Below are positions 35,156 to 47,948 of a stretch of DNA of 64,000 nt, piece by piece. A program made the position numbers and the translations under genes. This stretch comes from Flaveria trinervia (Eukaryota > Streptophyta > Magnoliopsida > Asterales > Asteraceae): the NCBI GenBank assembly GCA_025506515.1, contig CM046458.1:38865940-38929939 (forward strand), written 5' to 3'. The notes beneath the pieces were generated by a model. That model did no database searches and was not told the origin of the DNA. It saw only the letters and a list, made by a program, of their open reading frames with translations. How positions within the stretch are numbered: the first letter of the stretch is position 1; the number at the start of each line of letters is the position of its first letter.

Positions 35156-35676
35156 TCGGAGATCTCTCAATTTAGGAATTATTCCCACAGACTGAAGGGA
35201 TGAGATAAGATCTATGTACCTGAAGTATTGCTGGCTCAAGGTCTCTCCAGCAATGTGAGTTAAATTCTCAAACTGTTGCTTCAATGAATCTTTCTTTGAG
35301 TTGTTGGAGTTTGCATACATGTTGGTTAAGGCATCAAATAGTTCTTTAGCTGACTAGCAATGCTCAAACCCCACCATGATGGAGTTGGGTATAGCAGTCA
35401 TCAGAACAGTCATGGCCTTGCCATCAATATAAAGTCCTTCTTGGTCTTCTTTGGAGTAATCTTCCACCGCCCTCTCTATCATGGCACCACCTCAAGCACG
35501 TGCAGCTACCTTTGGCTTGTAAGGACCATTGGGGCAATAGACCTCCACATTTGGCTGTGTTGATATTTGATGAACCCTTCAATGCATCTGCTCAATTGTC
35601 TAAAGTTTTCAAGGGTTATGATAGGTTCTTTAGTCATCGTCTCCATTTCACATTCAGATTTCTTGTTAAGGGCCAT
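35156..35676 (-). pseudogene. gag N-terminal fragment, probably of element D
   Basis: The start is at 35676 (MALNKKSECEMETMTKEPII), 72 bases after the primer site. MTKEPIITLENF and a stretch with several stops follow, then LKQQFENLTHIAGETLSQQYFRYIDLISSLQSVG (35285-35185, clean frame). At about 35160 the sequence passes into the pol hinge of element C' with no gag core end, knuckle, protease or integrase between. Its family-1 LTR and its missing C-terminal half fit the gag piece at 26011-28358, but that link is inferred. Confidence 0.65.
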
Positions 35677-35748
35677 TTTTTAGTATAGTGAGTAGGTGAG
35701 TAAAAAGAGGTTGTTAGGATGGTAAGCTAACAATCAAGAGACAAAGAA

Positions 35749-35760
35749 GCTCTGATACCA
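35749..35760 (-). promoter_or_regulatory. Primer binding site next to the LTR at 35763
   Basis: The minus strand reads TGGTATCAGAGC, exact, two bases after the LTR end TACA; initiator Met tRNA primer. Confidence 0.85.
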
Positions 35761-35762
35761 AT

Positions 35763-36602
35763 TGTAGGATCGGTTTTTATTCTCAGCACAAGCATTTCTT
35801 TCTGTAACTCACTAATTAACACTAGGGATTGTGATGAAGCAGAATCATGAGTTGATGATAATATAACAAGTAAATCAAAGCAAACACAAAAGAATAATTT
35901 TGCAAGATACTTGTATATATTAATTTTGAACTCAAAGTAATACATGACTCTTACAATCATATTCATGACTTAGAATGAGAAACTATATATACTACTACCT
36001 ACAACCGGATATATTTTGATGCTAGCGGGAATCCTATAACTAAAGCAAATACTACAAAGCTATAGTTAAGGTATCTTAGATAATTTCTATCTAAGATTTG
36101 GTAGTCATGGCATATCCATGACTTACCTTTTGTCACCAACTAAAGTTGACAACTGTACTAACTGATAAAGGTAAACAGTGGAATAGAGTATGGTCAACTA
36201 CATGGGTTTTTACAGAAAACATCATGCCGTATATTAGAGGTCTACAGCAGAATGTCAGAGAGACCATATTTATGTCCACTGGTTCATAGTAGATACTTCC
36301 GAAGGTTAACTAGCTTTCTTCCGAAGCCACTTATACTTCGGAAGTAGCTACTAGGCTTCCTTGGGACTTCATACTTCAGAAGTTGTAGTTTTCATTTCTT
36401 CCAAGTATTAAAGCTTCGGAAGAGCAGAGACTTTGTGTTCGGAAGTTTGAGTTTTTCTTCAGAAGTTGATCTTGCACTTGTGTTCGGAAGAACACCATTT
36501 GTCTTCGCAAGTTCCACTCTTAGCTTCAGAAGCTCTTTATTTGCTGTACCAAAATAGTCTAAGTGTTTAGAGTTGTTTGCATCAGTCTTTCTCGATCCAA
36601 CA
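35763..36602 (-). repeat. 5' LTR of copia element D (family 1)
   Basis: An 840-bp LTR, TGTTGGATC at the start and GATCCTACA at the end on the minus strand. It aligns along its length with 2573-4054 (without the insertion), 13278-14125 and 40819-41654. TATA-like TATATATAG is near 35993-36001. CTTCCGAAG-type motifs lie at 36295-36540, but the central part of the GAAGAACAAGTTCTTC palindrome is deleted here. Pairing with the LTR at 13278 is inferred from order and orientation; no matching target duplication is seen. Confidence 0.8.
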
Positions 36603-38185
36603 ATATCCTTAATGCAACATGACATCTATTAGTATTTCATGAACGAAACTATGAATCTAAAACTGATGCTTATACATAAGTAAGACAATTGTAGTAACCC
36701 AAACTTCTCAGTCATCTTTTAAAAACTCTAAATACGTACGCTAAATCCGTAACATTCATAACTAACTTAAAGTGAGTATTGCTTCATATTCAACCACTTA
36801 TTTTTAATGCAACTTGATTCAAATCACAATCGAACAACATATATGGGAAATAATAAATCAATAAAAATCAAACGTAACTAATGATCACATAAGAAAATAA
36901 TAAAGCATACATCACTAATATTCATTAAAACCAAACCACAAGTTGAAGAAATATTATAAACCCCTGATAATACCCCTGGACATGCACAAAACCAGCGCCC
37001 CAAAATGTATCTAATTCTCGGTTGAATAAGGTAGAAAGAAACATTATACATGTGGAACAAATTCGTTAGTAACCAAGGGATAAAGGATTGCACAACCTCA
37101 CATCATGATGGTAAAAAAGAGTAAGAACTAGCTACTAAAGGATGATGGGTCTACAGCTTCCATGGCTCGAGATCTGCAGCCCTTGCTGCCTAAGAACTAT
37201 CACCCATCCCTTCTTGTTCAAAGATGTAAATCATCTAATGATGACATCTCTTCCCATAGTTCCCTATATAAACATAATATTATTAACTTAATTCCCACAC
37301 CAAAATTCCATCCCATGTTCTAAACACTCCAAGAAACTCCCTACTGCTGCTGTTGCAGTCGTGAGAAGGGGAGAAAACGTGAGCATGGTTTGTACCTCTA
37401 TCACACGTTTATTATTGCACCGGCATCTACCATCGCGTATAAACTTAAAATAGCTCAACTAAACCTCTTAAATTTAATATTATTCATTTATGAGATCCCA
37501 AGATAGCTTAGAAACCAATTTTCAAGAAAACTACACTTAAATGAAATCACACTAAAGATACACTTAAAAATAAGAGAGTTTTAAGATTACACTTACGTTG
37601 CATAAATGAAATCACCCAAAAAAATAAAATTAAACCATGACTTAGAAATGAAATATTTCACACTTAGTCTTAGTGCCTTATAAAGTGTGATACTTGTGGC
37701 CCAGTTAAAATCCTAGAACACATGGCAACAAGGATGAGAACCCAGCAAGGATAGCACATAATAGGCTCAACTTAAGAGGCTATAACTTTGTCAAAAATAA
37801 ACCAAATTAGATGTTTTTTGAGTCTAGAGTTCGTTATTAAGAGAGTTAGATTTCAAATCCAAATGATCTCATTAATTTCGATGGAGATTTGATCTCCAAA
37901 AAATGCAAAGGAAAATAATGGGTCAAAATTGTATTTTTATGACAGATTGTTCTCCCAACTTTGCAAGACCATAAATTTTTCAATACTTAACCAACAAACA
38001 TTATCACAGTTCCAAAAGTTACCTTAGTGTCTTAGCTTTACAACGCATATACGCATGCCTCTTAATGATTAGTTTTGGACCCCCAACCGACCAAGATACA
38101 ATAGCTGTCCAATATGTGCTATAACGAACATAGCAGGGGAAAAACAACTTTTAAGTGGGTTACAGGGTGGAATTGGAGCCTATTT
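36603..38185. other. Anonymous sequence, probably old gypsy LTR material
   Basis: Possible LTR opening TGTAGTAACCCAAACTTCTC near 36691. The stretch 37310-37440 (CTGCTGCTGTTGCAGTCGTG) and the block 37740-37990 have the look of gypsy LTR or leader sequence, but I cannot pair them with another copy here. No coding region. Confidence 0.3.
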
Positions 38186-38684
38186 GATATGGGCACAAGT
38201 GTGGATGAACAAACTTTATCCTTTTTGGAGGCAAAAGGGGTTTCACTGAAACGATCATAAGTTGGGCTAGAAGTCTCCGTTTTGGTCCTGTTACCGGTCA
38301 AAACGACAGTCGGAGCGAGGAGGCCGTTTTCACAAACGCCGTAGGCCGTTCGGGTCATCGTTTTGGCCCAAAAGCCGCTTATTTTATGAGTTATTTATGT
38401 TTTTGTCTTATTTTTACATTTTACTGAACTTTACATTTGGCCCAGTTTTTGGCCCGTTTATATTTTGTGATCCATTCGACTTTTGCTTTGTTTCTTTATA
38501 TGTTTGTAAGAAATGGGTGAAATAGTTATAAAAGTTTATGAAAAATCTGTTTTCACTTTATCACCGTGTATGTTAGTGTAACCTGATTATAGGTATTTTT
38601 TGTGAATCAACGATAGTTAGAAGAATTTTTCCTGGTATTCTCGTTAAATCAACATATTCAATTATTTATCTCTTTGTTTCTGAG
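38186..38684 (+). repeat. Dispersed repeat R1, copy 2
   Basis: Matches 7841-8360 in the same orientation with roughly three-quarters identity by eye, including ACCGGTCAAAACGAC and the AATCAACGATAGTTAGAAG region. Flanking sequences differ, so the ends of the repeat are close to these limits. Confidence 0.65.
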
Positions 38685-39611
38685 TGCATCACTATTTTTC
38701 CATATAAATTTACTTAGGAGTTATAGTTGATCATTATATAGTTTTTTATAATCTATCTATATGTCTTATTGCAAGTTACAAGTAGATACATAACAAAAAA
38801 TATATTGGTAATAACCAAGATAGTAGTGAATAGAAAACTCTCGCTAGCATTAGTTATAACATACACACATTACTAATACAAGTCCAAACAACCTCTAGCA
38901 TACACTATTACCCGAAAAACATTACAAATAAACTTAATGAATTAATCTAAAATGATTTACATGTTGACTTACCAAACATACCAACGAACTTTTACGTCTG
39001 TGTATATAATATGGGGTTATTACGTATGTAACCTTATATGCGAAACCAGTCAAAATTACGTCATTTTAATCTAATTCAATAAAAATAATTTACACATAAC
39101 TTGTCTCTTCTATTATTTCATCTTTCTTCCTCTGATTCAAACCTACACCAAACTTTACTCGGTCAAAGTTGTCGTAATCTCTCGTTTTAATTTCATTCGA
39201 GAATGAGAATTTAACTTAAGCTTATATTGTTGTTTTTAAGTATTACATAAAACTTATTTATTGACGAAGAACTCATACCATCGAAGCCGAAAGTTTCAAA
39301 TCCCAACAGAAATTTGTTCGTGGAAAAATATGAAATTGACTTTAGGTTTGGGTACAAGGAAGAAAGACAGATAACTGGGAGTGCTATAAATTTTCATTTT
39401 TAATTAAAACTTAGTATTTTGATTCATAATTTAAATTATCTATTAACCAAAGTGCATGAATCAAGAATGCTACTAAAAATGTATTTTGACGTAGTAGTTA
39501 ATTACAGAAGTTTGTTTGAAGGTAGTTAGTTAAAGCTAAGCAGTTTTGTTGTTAATTTAATCAAAACAACATAATTTTAAATGGTTTCGTATCTAAGATT
39601 ATATGTATAAT
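38685..39611. other. Unassigned AT-rich sequence
   Basis: No coding region, terminus or repeat recognised. Confidence 0.4.
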
Positions 39612-39618
39612 AACCACA

Positions 39619-39660
<42 letters not shown>

Positions 39661-39740
39661 CACTCACACTCACACTCACACACGCGCGCCCGTGCGCACG
39701 CGCACACACACACATGTGTGTGTATATATATATATATATA
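39612..39740 (+). repeat. Compound microsatellite
   Basis: (CACTCT)n passes into (CTCACA)n, then a CG-rich CACGCGCGCC...GCGCAC stretch, (CA)n, TGTGTG and (TA)n. The last (TA)n tract borders the foldback element that starts at 39742. Confidence 0.95.
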
Positions 39741-39741
39741 C

Positions 39742-40310
39742 AAGGAGGGTTCAAATGAGAACATCTTTTTTGTGAGATAACTAGGAACCAATCTCAGCCA
39801 CTCATTTTTATCACATGCAAATCACATACCATTTCCCCATTTTTTTTAAACGTTCGTACTTTTTTTTACAGACATCATTTTTCAAAACAATTCACCATAA
39901 AATTCAATATTTTTTTATTTTTCTAATGCCTACCATATTGATATACTTTTCTAAAAAAATCGTACATCCGTTGTCTACATATGTGTAAATCTAGTTATAC
40001 ATATATGTAGTACTGGATTTACACATGTGTAGTACTGGAGTTACACATGTGTAAATCCGATATTACACATGTGTAAAACAAATTTCGTTAAAAAAACATG
40101 AATTTTTTTTATTTTTTATATTTTTTATGAAAAAGGGAAAGTTGGAGAACATTTTTGTGTTATTATTTTTTTTTATTTTTATGTTATTTTTTGATTTATA
40201 AATTTTTTAATATGTTTTTGTGAATTACAATTTTGTCATTAAAAACTAGTGGTTGAGATTGGTTCCTAGAGTTCTCACAAAAAAAGTTAGTTCTCATTTG
40301 ATCCCTCCCC

Positions 40311-40311
<1 letters not shown>
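39742..40311. mobile_element. Foldback (MITE-like) element between (TA)n tracts
   Basis: Terminal inverted repeats of about 65 bp: the left (39743-39805) has GGAGGG, CAAATGAGAAC, TTTTTTGTGAGA and TAGGAACCAATCTCA; the reverse complement of the right (40246-40311) has the same words in the same order, with few changes. The inside (about 440 bp) is AT-rich, with several TTACACATGTGTA palindromes at 39985-40080, and has no coding region. Both ends abut (TA)n. It fits a non-autonomous element with TA-type target preference, like Micron elements of rice. Confidence 0.8.
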
Positions 40312-40398
<87 letters not shown>

Positions 40399-40422
40399 TA
40401 CATACAAACACACACACACACA
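40312..40422 (+). repeat. (AT)n(AC)n microsatellite
   Basis: About 30 AT units, then AC units with ATACATACAAAC in between. Open frames through it on both strands are artefacts of the repeat. Confidence 0.95.
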
Positions 40423-40818
40423 TAGGAAGCACACCGGTTTAGCATCATTACACTGTAGGCTAAGGAAATCTGTAAACCATTCGATAACAAGAGTGAGTTC
40501 TCATAGCTTCTTTTTCCTTTTAAATGCTTTTGCGGGAGAAATATGGTTACAACAATATTTAAATCATTACCTTTTGTATTTATTATGTTTATTACATGAA
40601 TATTATATGAGTTTAACTTATCATGATCACATGATAATTCCTCACTTTTACAACCCTACCGATTAGTGCTCGGATAGAGATGCCAGAACATATTGATAAT
40701 ATATCAAGATAGTCACCCCCATTCTCTAGACTCGTTGCATGCGTAGTCAACAATCACTTACATTGAACATTTGTTTCTACAACAACAACAGCCAATACTC
40801 ATGATTAGTATTTGAGGG
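40423..40818. other. Unassigned sequence
   Basis: No feature recognised between the microsatellite and the LTR of element B. Confidence 0.4.
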
Positions 40819-41654
40819 TGCAGGATCGAATAAGGTCACTCAACATAAGTGTTATCTCTCAAACTCACAAGGTCACACTCGGATTGATGAAGCAGAGTCC
40901 CTTAAGAGGTGATAATAACATAATAAGTAAACAAAACACAAGAAATAGTTTTCAAAATACTTGTACATATTACTTCTCAACTCAAAGTTTATAAAACTCT
41001 TACAAGCATATTAACTGAGTTTACAATGACAACTATATATACTACTATGTACAGCCGATTGTACAAAAGATTACCAGCTTAAAATTACTACTAAACAAAC
41101 ATTACATTACTAGTATTAAGGTTTTTAAGATAAAATATTATCCTCGATTAGGTAGTCATGATATGTTCATGACTTACCTTTTGTCACCAACTAAAGTTGA
41201 TAATTGTATTAACTGATAAGGAATGAACAGTGGAATAATGTATGGTCAACAACATAGACATGGGAAAGCGCCATACAGCATCTCAGAGGTTGCAGCGCTT
41301 GTTAGAATGGCCACACTTATATTCACTTGTTCATAGTAGGTGCTTTTGAAGGTTAGTTAGCTTTGGAAGAACAAGTTCTTTCAAAGCCACTTATACTTCA
41401 GAAGAGTCTACTTCTTCCAAGACTTGTGCTGATCTTCAAGATTTTATACTTTGGAAGTCATTTTCTTGAATTCTTCTTAGTATTTGATCTTTAGAAGAGG
41501 AATGACTTTGTCTTTGGAAGACATGATTTATCTTTGGAAGTTCTTTTAACTTTATTCTTTGGAAGTGTAGATTTTGCCTTCGAAAGTCTTTCACAGTTGC
41601 ACCGAAATTGCTCTAAGTGTTTGTTTTGGTTGCACTAGCCTTACATGATACAAG
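40819..41654 (-). repeat. 3' LTR of copia element B (family 1)
   Basis: About 836 bp, ending GATCCTGCA on the minus strand and starting at a decayed TCTTGTATC after AAAGGGAGTT. The 5' partner is the remnant 52572-52652, with which it shares GTCACTCAA, AAGTGTTATCTCTCAAACTC and GATGAAGCAGAGTC-type sequence. The palindrome at 41366-41381 has one change. TTTGGAAG replaces many CTTCGGAAG motifs. Confidence 0.8.
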
Positions 41655-44600
41655 AAACTCCCTTTAGGATGATGCTACCAAAACTTCACTTGTTTCTGCT
41701 TCTTAAATCTTTTAGCACCAATTATAGAAGATACTTATCTGTTTCTCTATTCTTTCCATAGGTGTGTTGAGAAGATTGTACAAGTCATTGGTAGAGAATA
41801 TCTAGTCTATTGCTCTGAATGACATGCATCCTTTTTTGTGACCCTCTGTAGAAAGTTCGGTGATGGGAGTTGTATTCATACTCCCATCAAACTATGGGTT
41901 CCAAGTCTGGTCCATCAATCATTTGTACGAAACTCTTTCATTTGATTGACTTTTCTTTTTTCTACATGCTCTCATTGCTTCAACTTTTCTTCAATCCTTG
42001 CTTTAGTAGTCAACTCAACAAGGTGAAGTATGCTTAGATGATTTTGAGTATGAGCAGTTGTCTAAGAGTTGGAGGAGTTTGAGAATGGATTCTCTGCTAA
42101 CTCAGCAATGTCAAACCTACTAGAGTGTAGCAGAGATGAAGTATTAAATCTATTGACCTCACCGTTCTCTCTTTTCATAACAAAGTTATGAGAAGAGTCT
42201 TTGAACCTCCATTGGACAATCTTCTTCCTAGGAATGAGGGGTTGAGTTGGTAGCTTTTTTTCATTCCTGGTATCCAAGATAGACACCAGTCTTCTTCTCA
42301 ACTTATTCTCTACTTTATTGAGTGAATAAGAGTTTATTGCTAAGAGTTGAAGTGCCTGGTCTAGGGTTCCCCAAGGAAAATCAAGAAATGCTTCTTTTGT
42401 GAGGGAACTGGAAGGGCCATCAATGAATGTTAATTTTATGGTCTACTCATCACAAGAGAATTCGCTCAAAGTAGTATAGTTAATGAGGTTTTTCTTAAAT
42501 TCCTTGAATTCTTCCATGGTTAAAGGTTTAAATGATTAAGAGGGTGACTTTGGTGATTGATGAGTAAATAATGGTTGGGTTATTTAAAGTGTTTCGGGTT
42601 TAAGGATAGGTAGTGGTGGTGTTTATTGTGAAGCAATGGGTGAGGATGAAGGTAAAGTTGATGGACTAGGCTCAGGAGTTTAGGGTTTAGTGGTTGATTC
42701 AGTTTTGATAAGGAAGGGGAAGTGAGTTGGCTCAAGATGTGGTTGAGGTTGAGGTGTGGGTTTGGGTATCATCCTCTCAATACTTGGGTAAACCTACTTC
42801 CTTCTTCCTGAGCTAATGTTAGCCTTGATGTCACTGACATGTCGTTGTAGAGCCTTTTCAACCATGGGACCAATTTGTCTGCCAGAGAAGCCATGGGCTC
42901 TGAGATATGCCTTCATCCAGGCTTTGTCTCTTATTTTCTTCTCTCCTTATCCATTTCTTCTTGTTCTTTGTGGAAGACCCAAAAGATCGTATCATTGTTA
43001 TGAGGAGTTAGTTCTTTAAAAGCATAGCCCCTAGTGCATAAGAAGGCTATCATCTCACTCCTCAGTTGTTGCTCAACTTCTAATTTCTCTCTTCTTTTCC
43101 TCCTCCAAGGCCGAGCTTACTGCTTCCTCTTGTTCTTTCTACAACAAGGTTTCCTTTTCAAACTCCCCCAGCTCCTTATTTGGTAATAGGAGCACTTCTT
43201 CACTTTCTACTCCAAGATTGACAACTTTTTCAATAATCTCCATTCTCTTTTGTTGTTGATAACCTCCTAGGCTACCACAACTACTTTGCTACTTGCAGTT
43301 AGTAGCTTCCCGGTAGGGAGTCTACCTTTCTTTTTGAGTTTCGACATCGTTTCCTCTTCTAGCAATTCTTCCGCAGTCAACTTCTTCTTTCCTTTAATGT
43401 CTTTTGAAGCTTGATTCTTTGAAGATTCAGGTGCAGAGGATTTAGGTTAGTGAGTGGTGATTTGAGCTTGTGATGATAAAGGTGTTTGAGTGAGAGATAT
43501 TTTGAGAAAGTCTTCACTATTTATCTCAAAGTCTAGTTCAAGAATTTTCTCTATGATATTTAGATCATTAGATAAAGAAGATAGCCCTTTTGTAGGTTGT
43601 ATCTCTGCTTCGAAAGATTGAGATAATCCTTCCGTAGCCTTGACTTCAACTTCGATAGTTTGTGGGATTGAACTACTACTCCTAATTGTTTCAGTTGTTG
43701 GGCCATTAGTCCATGTATCCCCTTCGAAATAAATCTCAGGTTCAATGTGGACCTTAGGTTGACAAACTCTTTCTTTAGTGGTAGGTGGTGCATTCAACCT
43801 CTAAATCTCTTCCGCTCCAAAGTATGCCACAACAACCTCAAACATGGTTGTTCAAGTGAGGAGCCCATTAGGAACTTAGATAAGAACCTATTTAGATCTA
43901 TGAGCACCCTTGGGTCCACTTGAAGTATAATAGGAGGAGGCTTAGGGAAAATAGTTGCTTGTTGAGTAGGGTATTTAGAAGATAGTGCAGAAAGAGCCAA
44001 GCTTTGTTCCACATGTGTTTCACTTTGAACATTCTCCCCCATTTGGTAGCATCATCTTGAGACCTTGATGAGCTAGATGAAGAAGTCAGAAAGACTTGAA
44101 CCGGTACATGCCTAATAGATCTTTCAATCCGTGTCTCAGTTAGTTGAGCCATGAGATTTTCAATCTCAAGTTGCTAAGTGGTAGCCTATCCTTTAAAGTT
44201 GTAACACTGGACTCAAGGTTTGAGACTTTAGAAAGTATGTCTCTGATCATGAGTTGCATTCTTCCCTTGTCTTATTTAGAAGAATCAAAGGGAGATGGGG
44301 TAAAATACCTAGTATGTTCATCCTCACCACGAGATATGGTTTATTGGCACCCTGGTTTCCTTTCCCTAGTGATGGCTCTTTCAAAATCATCAAGAGGTAA
44401 AGCTTTGTAGATTCGGTCTCATAGATGTTACCACTATCCTAAGAGTCTAATGAGACACTCTTAGTAGTGACAACTGAATTTATATGAGACCCCTCCATAT
44501 CATTGGAACTCACCTCAGTTTGACTTTTCTAATGGAGGCTAGAAGTCAATGGTTTCTCTAGGCTTAGTTGATCTTTAGATGGGTGTTTTAGATAAACGTC

Positions 44601-45825
44601 ATGGTGTTACAAAAACATGAAATCTTCATCAGTATAGGTAAGTAGGTCAGTGAAAGATATGGAAGTTATGCGTAATGACCCGAGAACTTGATCAATGTCT
44701 AGAGGCATTGAGCTTATGATTGGGCTATCCCTTTTTGGCTGCTCAACGGAGTATAGTAACTCACCTTGAGAGCTTAAAGCTTAGGTTAGGGGCTTATGGG
44801 ATTGAGACTAAGGAGAATCAATTCCTATATTAAGGTCAATTGTGAAGGATGGTTGGACCTCTGACTGAGTGGGAGCCCATTGTTCCAGTCTAGCCTTTTC
44901 GGATATAACAAGGGGAACTTGTTCAATCAGAGTAGATTGAACAAGGGTTCGCTTGGAGTGTCTTTGTTATGTGTATTTGAGGGGGATGGGAAGGAAGAAT
45001 TTGTATTGAAATGTGTTATTACTAGTGTGGGTACATCACCTATGAGGTGTACAGGGATATCACCAGGAGCCATGGCTCAATCATACTTGGAAGAAGTGCA
45101 CTATGTCTTCTGGTGAAGTTTGAGGATACCCTTTTCAGAACCTTGATGATGGTTGGTATCATGTGAGGGATAGCAAGAGTAGCTGCATAGACATGCTTAT
45201 CCTCATCCAGGTCATAGTTGATTATATTCAGAATAAACCTAAAATACATGTAGAATGTCTCCCTTTAAAGGTTTCCTCTGAGTTTATTCAGCATAAACCT
45301 TGAATAGTTGAACTGGAGGCCATTTACTAACCCATGAACTAGGCATCCTAAATAATATGGAATGTGATCCCAACCCCCAGACTTGTTTGATAGATAGTGA
45401 AGAACTATGTGAAGCAGGAACTTCTAGTTGTAGGAGAAGTTGAACTTGTAGAGTGTGGATCTGCTCACATATCCGCCATATCCTATTTGGGCATATGTAT
45501 CCTCCAAATATGATTTGGGGAATTTAGTAGGAGAACCTTCATCATGAAGCTCTAAGTGCTCCCTGATGGTTTGTTTAGAGATGACCAACTCTTGGCCACA
45601 AATCCTTGATTTGATAACCCTAACTCCTTTCAAGCTATCAATCTAACCATTTGCCCAAAATTCAGCCATATGGTTGGAGTAGATGGTGGGGTTAACAATA
45701 AGGGCTATGTAGTAGGTAGATTGGGTTAGAAACTGGATGATTTTTATGAAGTCAGCATCCTTTGAAAAGTCAAGGAGTGCAACTTGGTATTGCTGGGGCT
45801 TAGTGCTATTGTTAAGATATTATAG
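41655..45825 (-). pseudogene. Extra ORF of element B
   Basis: The longest copy, about 4.17 kb or near 1,390 codons, from KPQQYQVALLDF near 45825 (the expected ATG has decayed) to just before the LTR. In order on the minus strand: a FIKIIQFL...NPTIY...FWANG block (45770-45660), LVISKQTIREHLELHDEG (about 45590-45540), KFLLHIVLHYLSNKSGGWD (about 45420-45365), NFTRRHSALLP near 45110, a Ser/Thr-rich middle, SIRHVPVQ (about 44120), IEPEIYFEGDTWTNGPTTET (about 43745), KAWMKAYLRAHGFSGRQ-type sequence (about 42930-42880), RRRLVSILDTRN and IVQWRFKDSSHNF (42300-42170), and FDIAELAENPFSN (about 42115-42075). The second half matches elements E and D, the first half C' and G. It contains many stops. Function unknown. 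Confidence 0.75.
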
Positions 45826-46440
45826 ATAAAGTTTGATGAATTTGGGAGTAGAAGTGAAGACAGAGGAAACTTAGGGCTTTGAAATTGGTAAAAGATTAAA
45901 AGGATAGGTCGAAAGTATTTAATAGGTGAAATGGCGGATGGATAAGGTGAAGTGACAGTTTGGCGTAAGATGTGACAGGGGCGGTAAGGATAATTCCATT
46001 TTAAATATTCTGGCATTATTAATAAAATCATTTCCTTTTTACCCAGTGGGGCCGAAAATATTTTCGTAACACAGTACAACTTTCTTCTGAGAGTAATAGT
46101 TTCTCCGAGAGTAGTCATTTCCGAAGCCAAACTTACTTTCGAAGGTAAATCTCAACCTAAGAGAAATTTACTTCCGAGAGTAAGAAGGTCTTCCGAGAGA
46201 AGAAGTTTTTCCAGCTTCAGAAGTAAATTTTGATATGAAGTCAAATGTTCTTCAGTGGCTAAGACTATTCGAAAGATAAAACTAACTTCGAGGAATTTTC
46301 CTTCCGAAGATAAATATATCAGCTTCTAGGGATAGGTTTTTAAGAAATACATTTTGTAATAGAGCTTAGATCGGATTGACAGAGACAAGAGACATTTTGA
46401 AAAGGTATTAATAGGAGATTAACTTATCAATGTTTATCAG
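45826..46440 (-). other. Spacer between RNase H and extra ORF of element B
   Basis: Non-coding. It has repeated CTTCCGAGAG/CTTCCGAAG words at 46085-46310, the same kind of motif as in the family-1 LTR, which ties spacer and LTR to one family. Confidence 0.55.
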
Positions 46441-47948
46441 CCCAATAGCTATAATTAGATACATAAATATTGTTAATCAAATCCTTTGGTGAACAAATCA
46501 TATACTATTCATTTGAGTCAACTTTGAATAGTTTAATCAGGTTTTTCTCATAAATATCTCTAATGAAATTATACCTAATGTCAATGTGCTTTGTCTTGGA
46601 CTGCTTGATAGGATTTTTTGTAATGGAAATGAAACTCTTGTTATCAATATGGATAGGAGTCTTCATAAAATTGAAACCATAGTCTAACATCTAAAATTGA
46701 ATCCACAGCAGCTGAGCACAACAACTAGCTGAAGCGATGTATTCACCTTCGGTAGCTGATGTTGAAACATAGGATTGATTCTAGCATTGCCATAAGATGA
46801 TTCTTCTGCTAAGAAATTGACATCCTTTTAATGTTGATTTCTCGTTGATATTGCAAGCACCATAGTCACTATCCATGTAGCCATAGAGATTGAAGTTTTG
46901 ATTCCTTTGATACCAAGACCTAGTTTAGGTGCTCATTTAAGGTAACTAGGATTCTCTTCATAGCAAATAGGCAAGAAACCTATGGAGCATCCTGATATCT
47001 AGCACAAATGCAAGTTGCAAACATGATATCAGGTCTACTAGCTATGAGATACATCAGAGATCCAATAATTGCCCTATACTGATGTTGATCAGTATCCTCC
47101 CCCTTAGAGTCAAGACAAAGATTGTGATATCTGGGTATAGGAGTCTTTGCTGGCTTACAATCCTTCGTATCAAATATTTCTAAAATATTATTGAAATATT
47201 TAGATTGATTGATAAAGAATCCTTCTTTCATTTTCATCACTTGAATTCCAAGGAAAAAGTCTATTTTCCCCATGGAACTCATCCCAAACGTTTTCTTTAT
47301 AATGCTCTCAAAGTCTTTACATATTTGGTCATTTAAGGAATAGAATATGATATCATCAACATAGACTTGTACAAGAAAAATGTCTTTCCAAAACTTTATT
47401 ATGAATAAAGTCTTATCAATGGTACCTTTAGTGTAACCATTCTTCAGGAGAAACTAAAACAAGGTCTCATACCACAGCCTAGGTGTTTGCTGCAACCCAT
47501 AGAGAGCTTTATCCAATTTGCACACATAGTTCCGGTGTTGTGGGTCTTCAAATCCTAGAGGCTGGCACACATAGACTTCTCCGTCTATATCCTTGTATAG
47601 AAATGCACACTTAAAATCAAGCTTGTATATAGTAAAATTGTTGGATGCAGCATAAGCAAGAAAGATTCTCACTGCCTCAAGTCTTGTAATGAGTGCAAAG
47701 ACACCAGTGTAATCAGTTCCCCCCTCTTGAGTGTATCCTTGAATTACTAGTCTTGCTTTGTTCTTGATGATCAAGCCTCTATCAACTCTCTTGTTTTTGA
47801 ATACCCACTTTGTGCCAATGGGTACTTGACCAGATGGTAGTGGACATTTGTTCCAAACCTTTTGTCTCTTGAATTGAAGTAGCTCCTTTTGCATTAGCTC
47901 AATCCTACTACTATTTTTCAAGGCTTCGTCTGCCTTCTTTGGTTCCAT
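46441..47948 (-). pseudogene. Reverse transcriptase and RNase H of element B
   Basis: A clean 164-codon frame (47948-47454) has GTKWVFKNKRVDRG, LEAVRIFLAYAAS, LDFKCAFLY and KALYGLQQTPRLWYETL. A single stop at 47456 precedes FLLKNGYTKGTID. YVDD is intact at 47352-47363. The frame 47282-46980 holds MGKIDFFLGIQVMK and IIGSLMYLIASRPDIMFA. RNase H is poor between 46980 and 46690, then clear at 46690-46505 (IHIDNKSFISITKNPI, KHIDIRYNFIRD). Two or three disabling changes are enough to silence it, so the polymerase half is better kept than the rest of the element. Confidence 0.85.

Noticed and set aside
13273..36607. Target-site duplication for element D
   Set aside because: The five bases outside the two LTRs (ACCCA and ATATC) do not match, so pairing rests on order and family only.
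40253..40666. 137-codon open frame on the plus strand and its minus-strand shadow
   Set aside because: Mostly the (AT)n(AC)n microsatellite translated as YIYI and HTHT.
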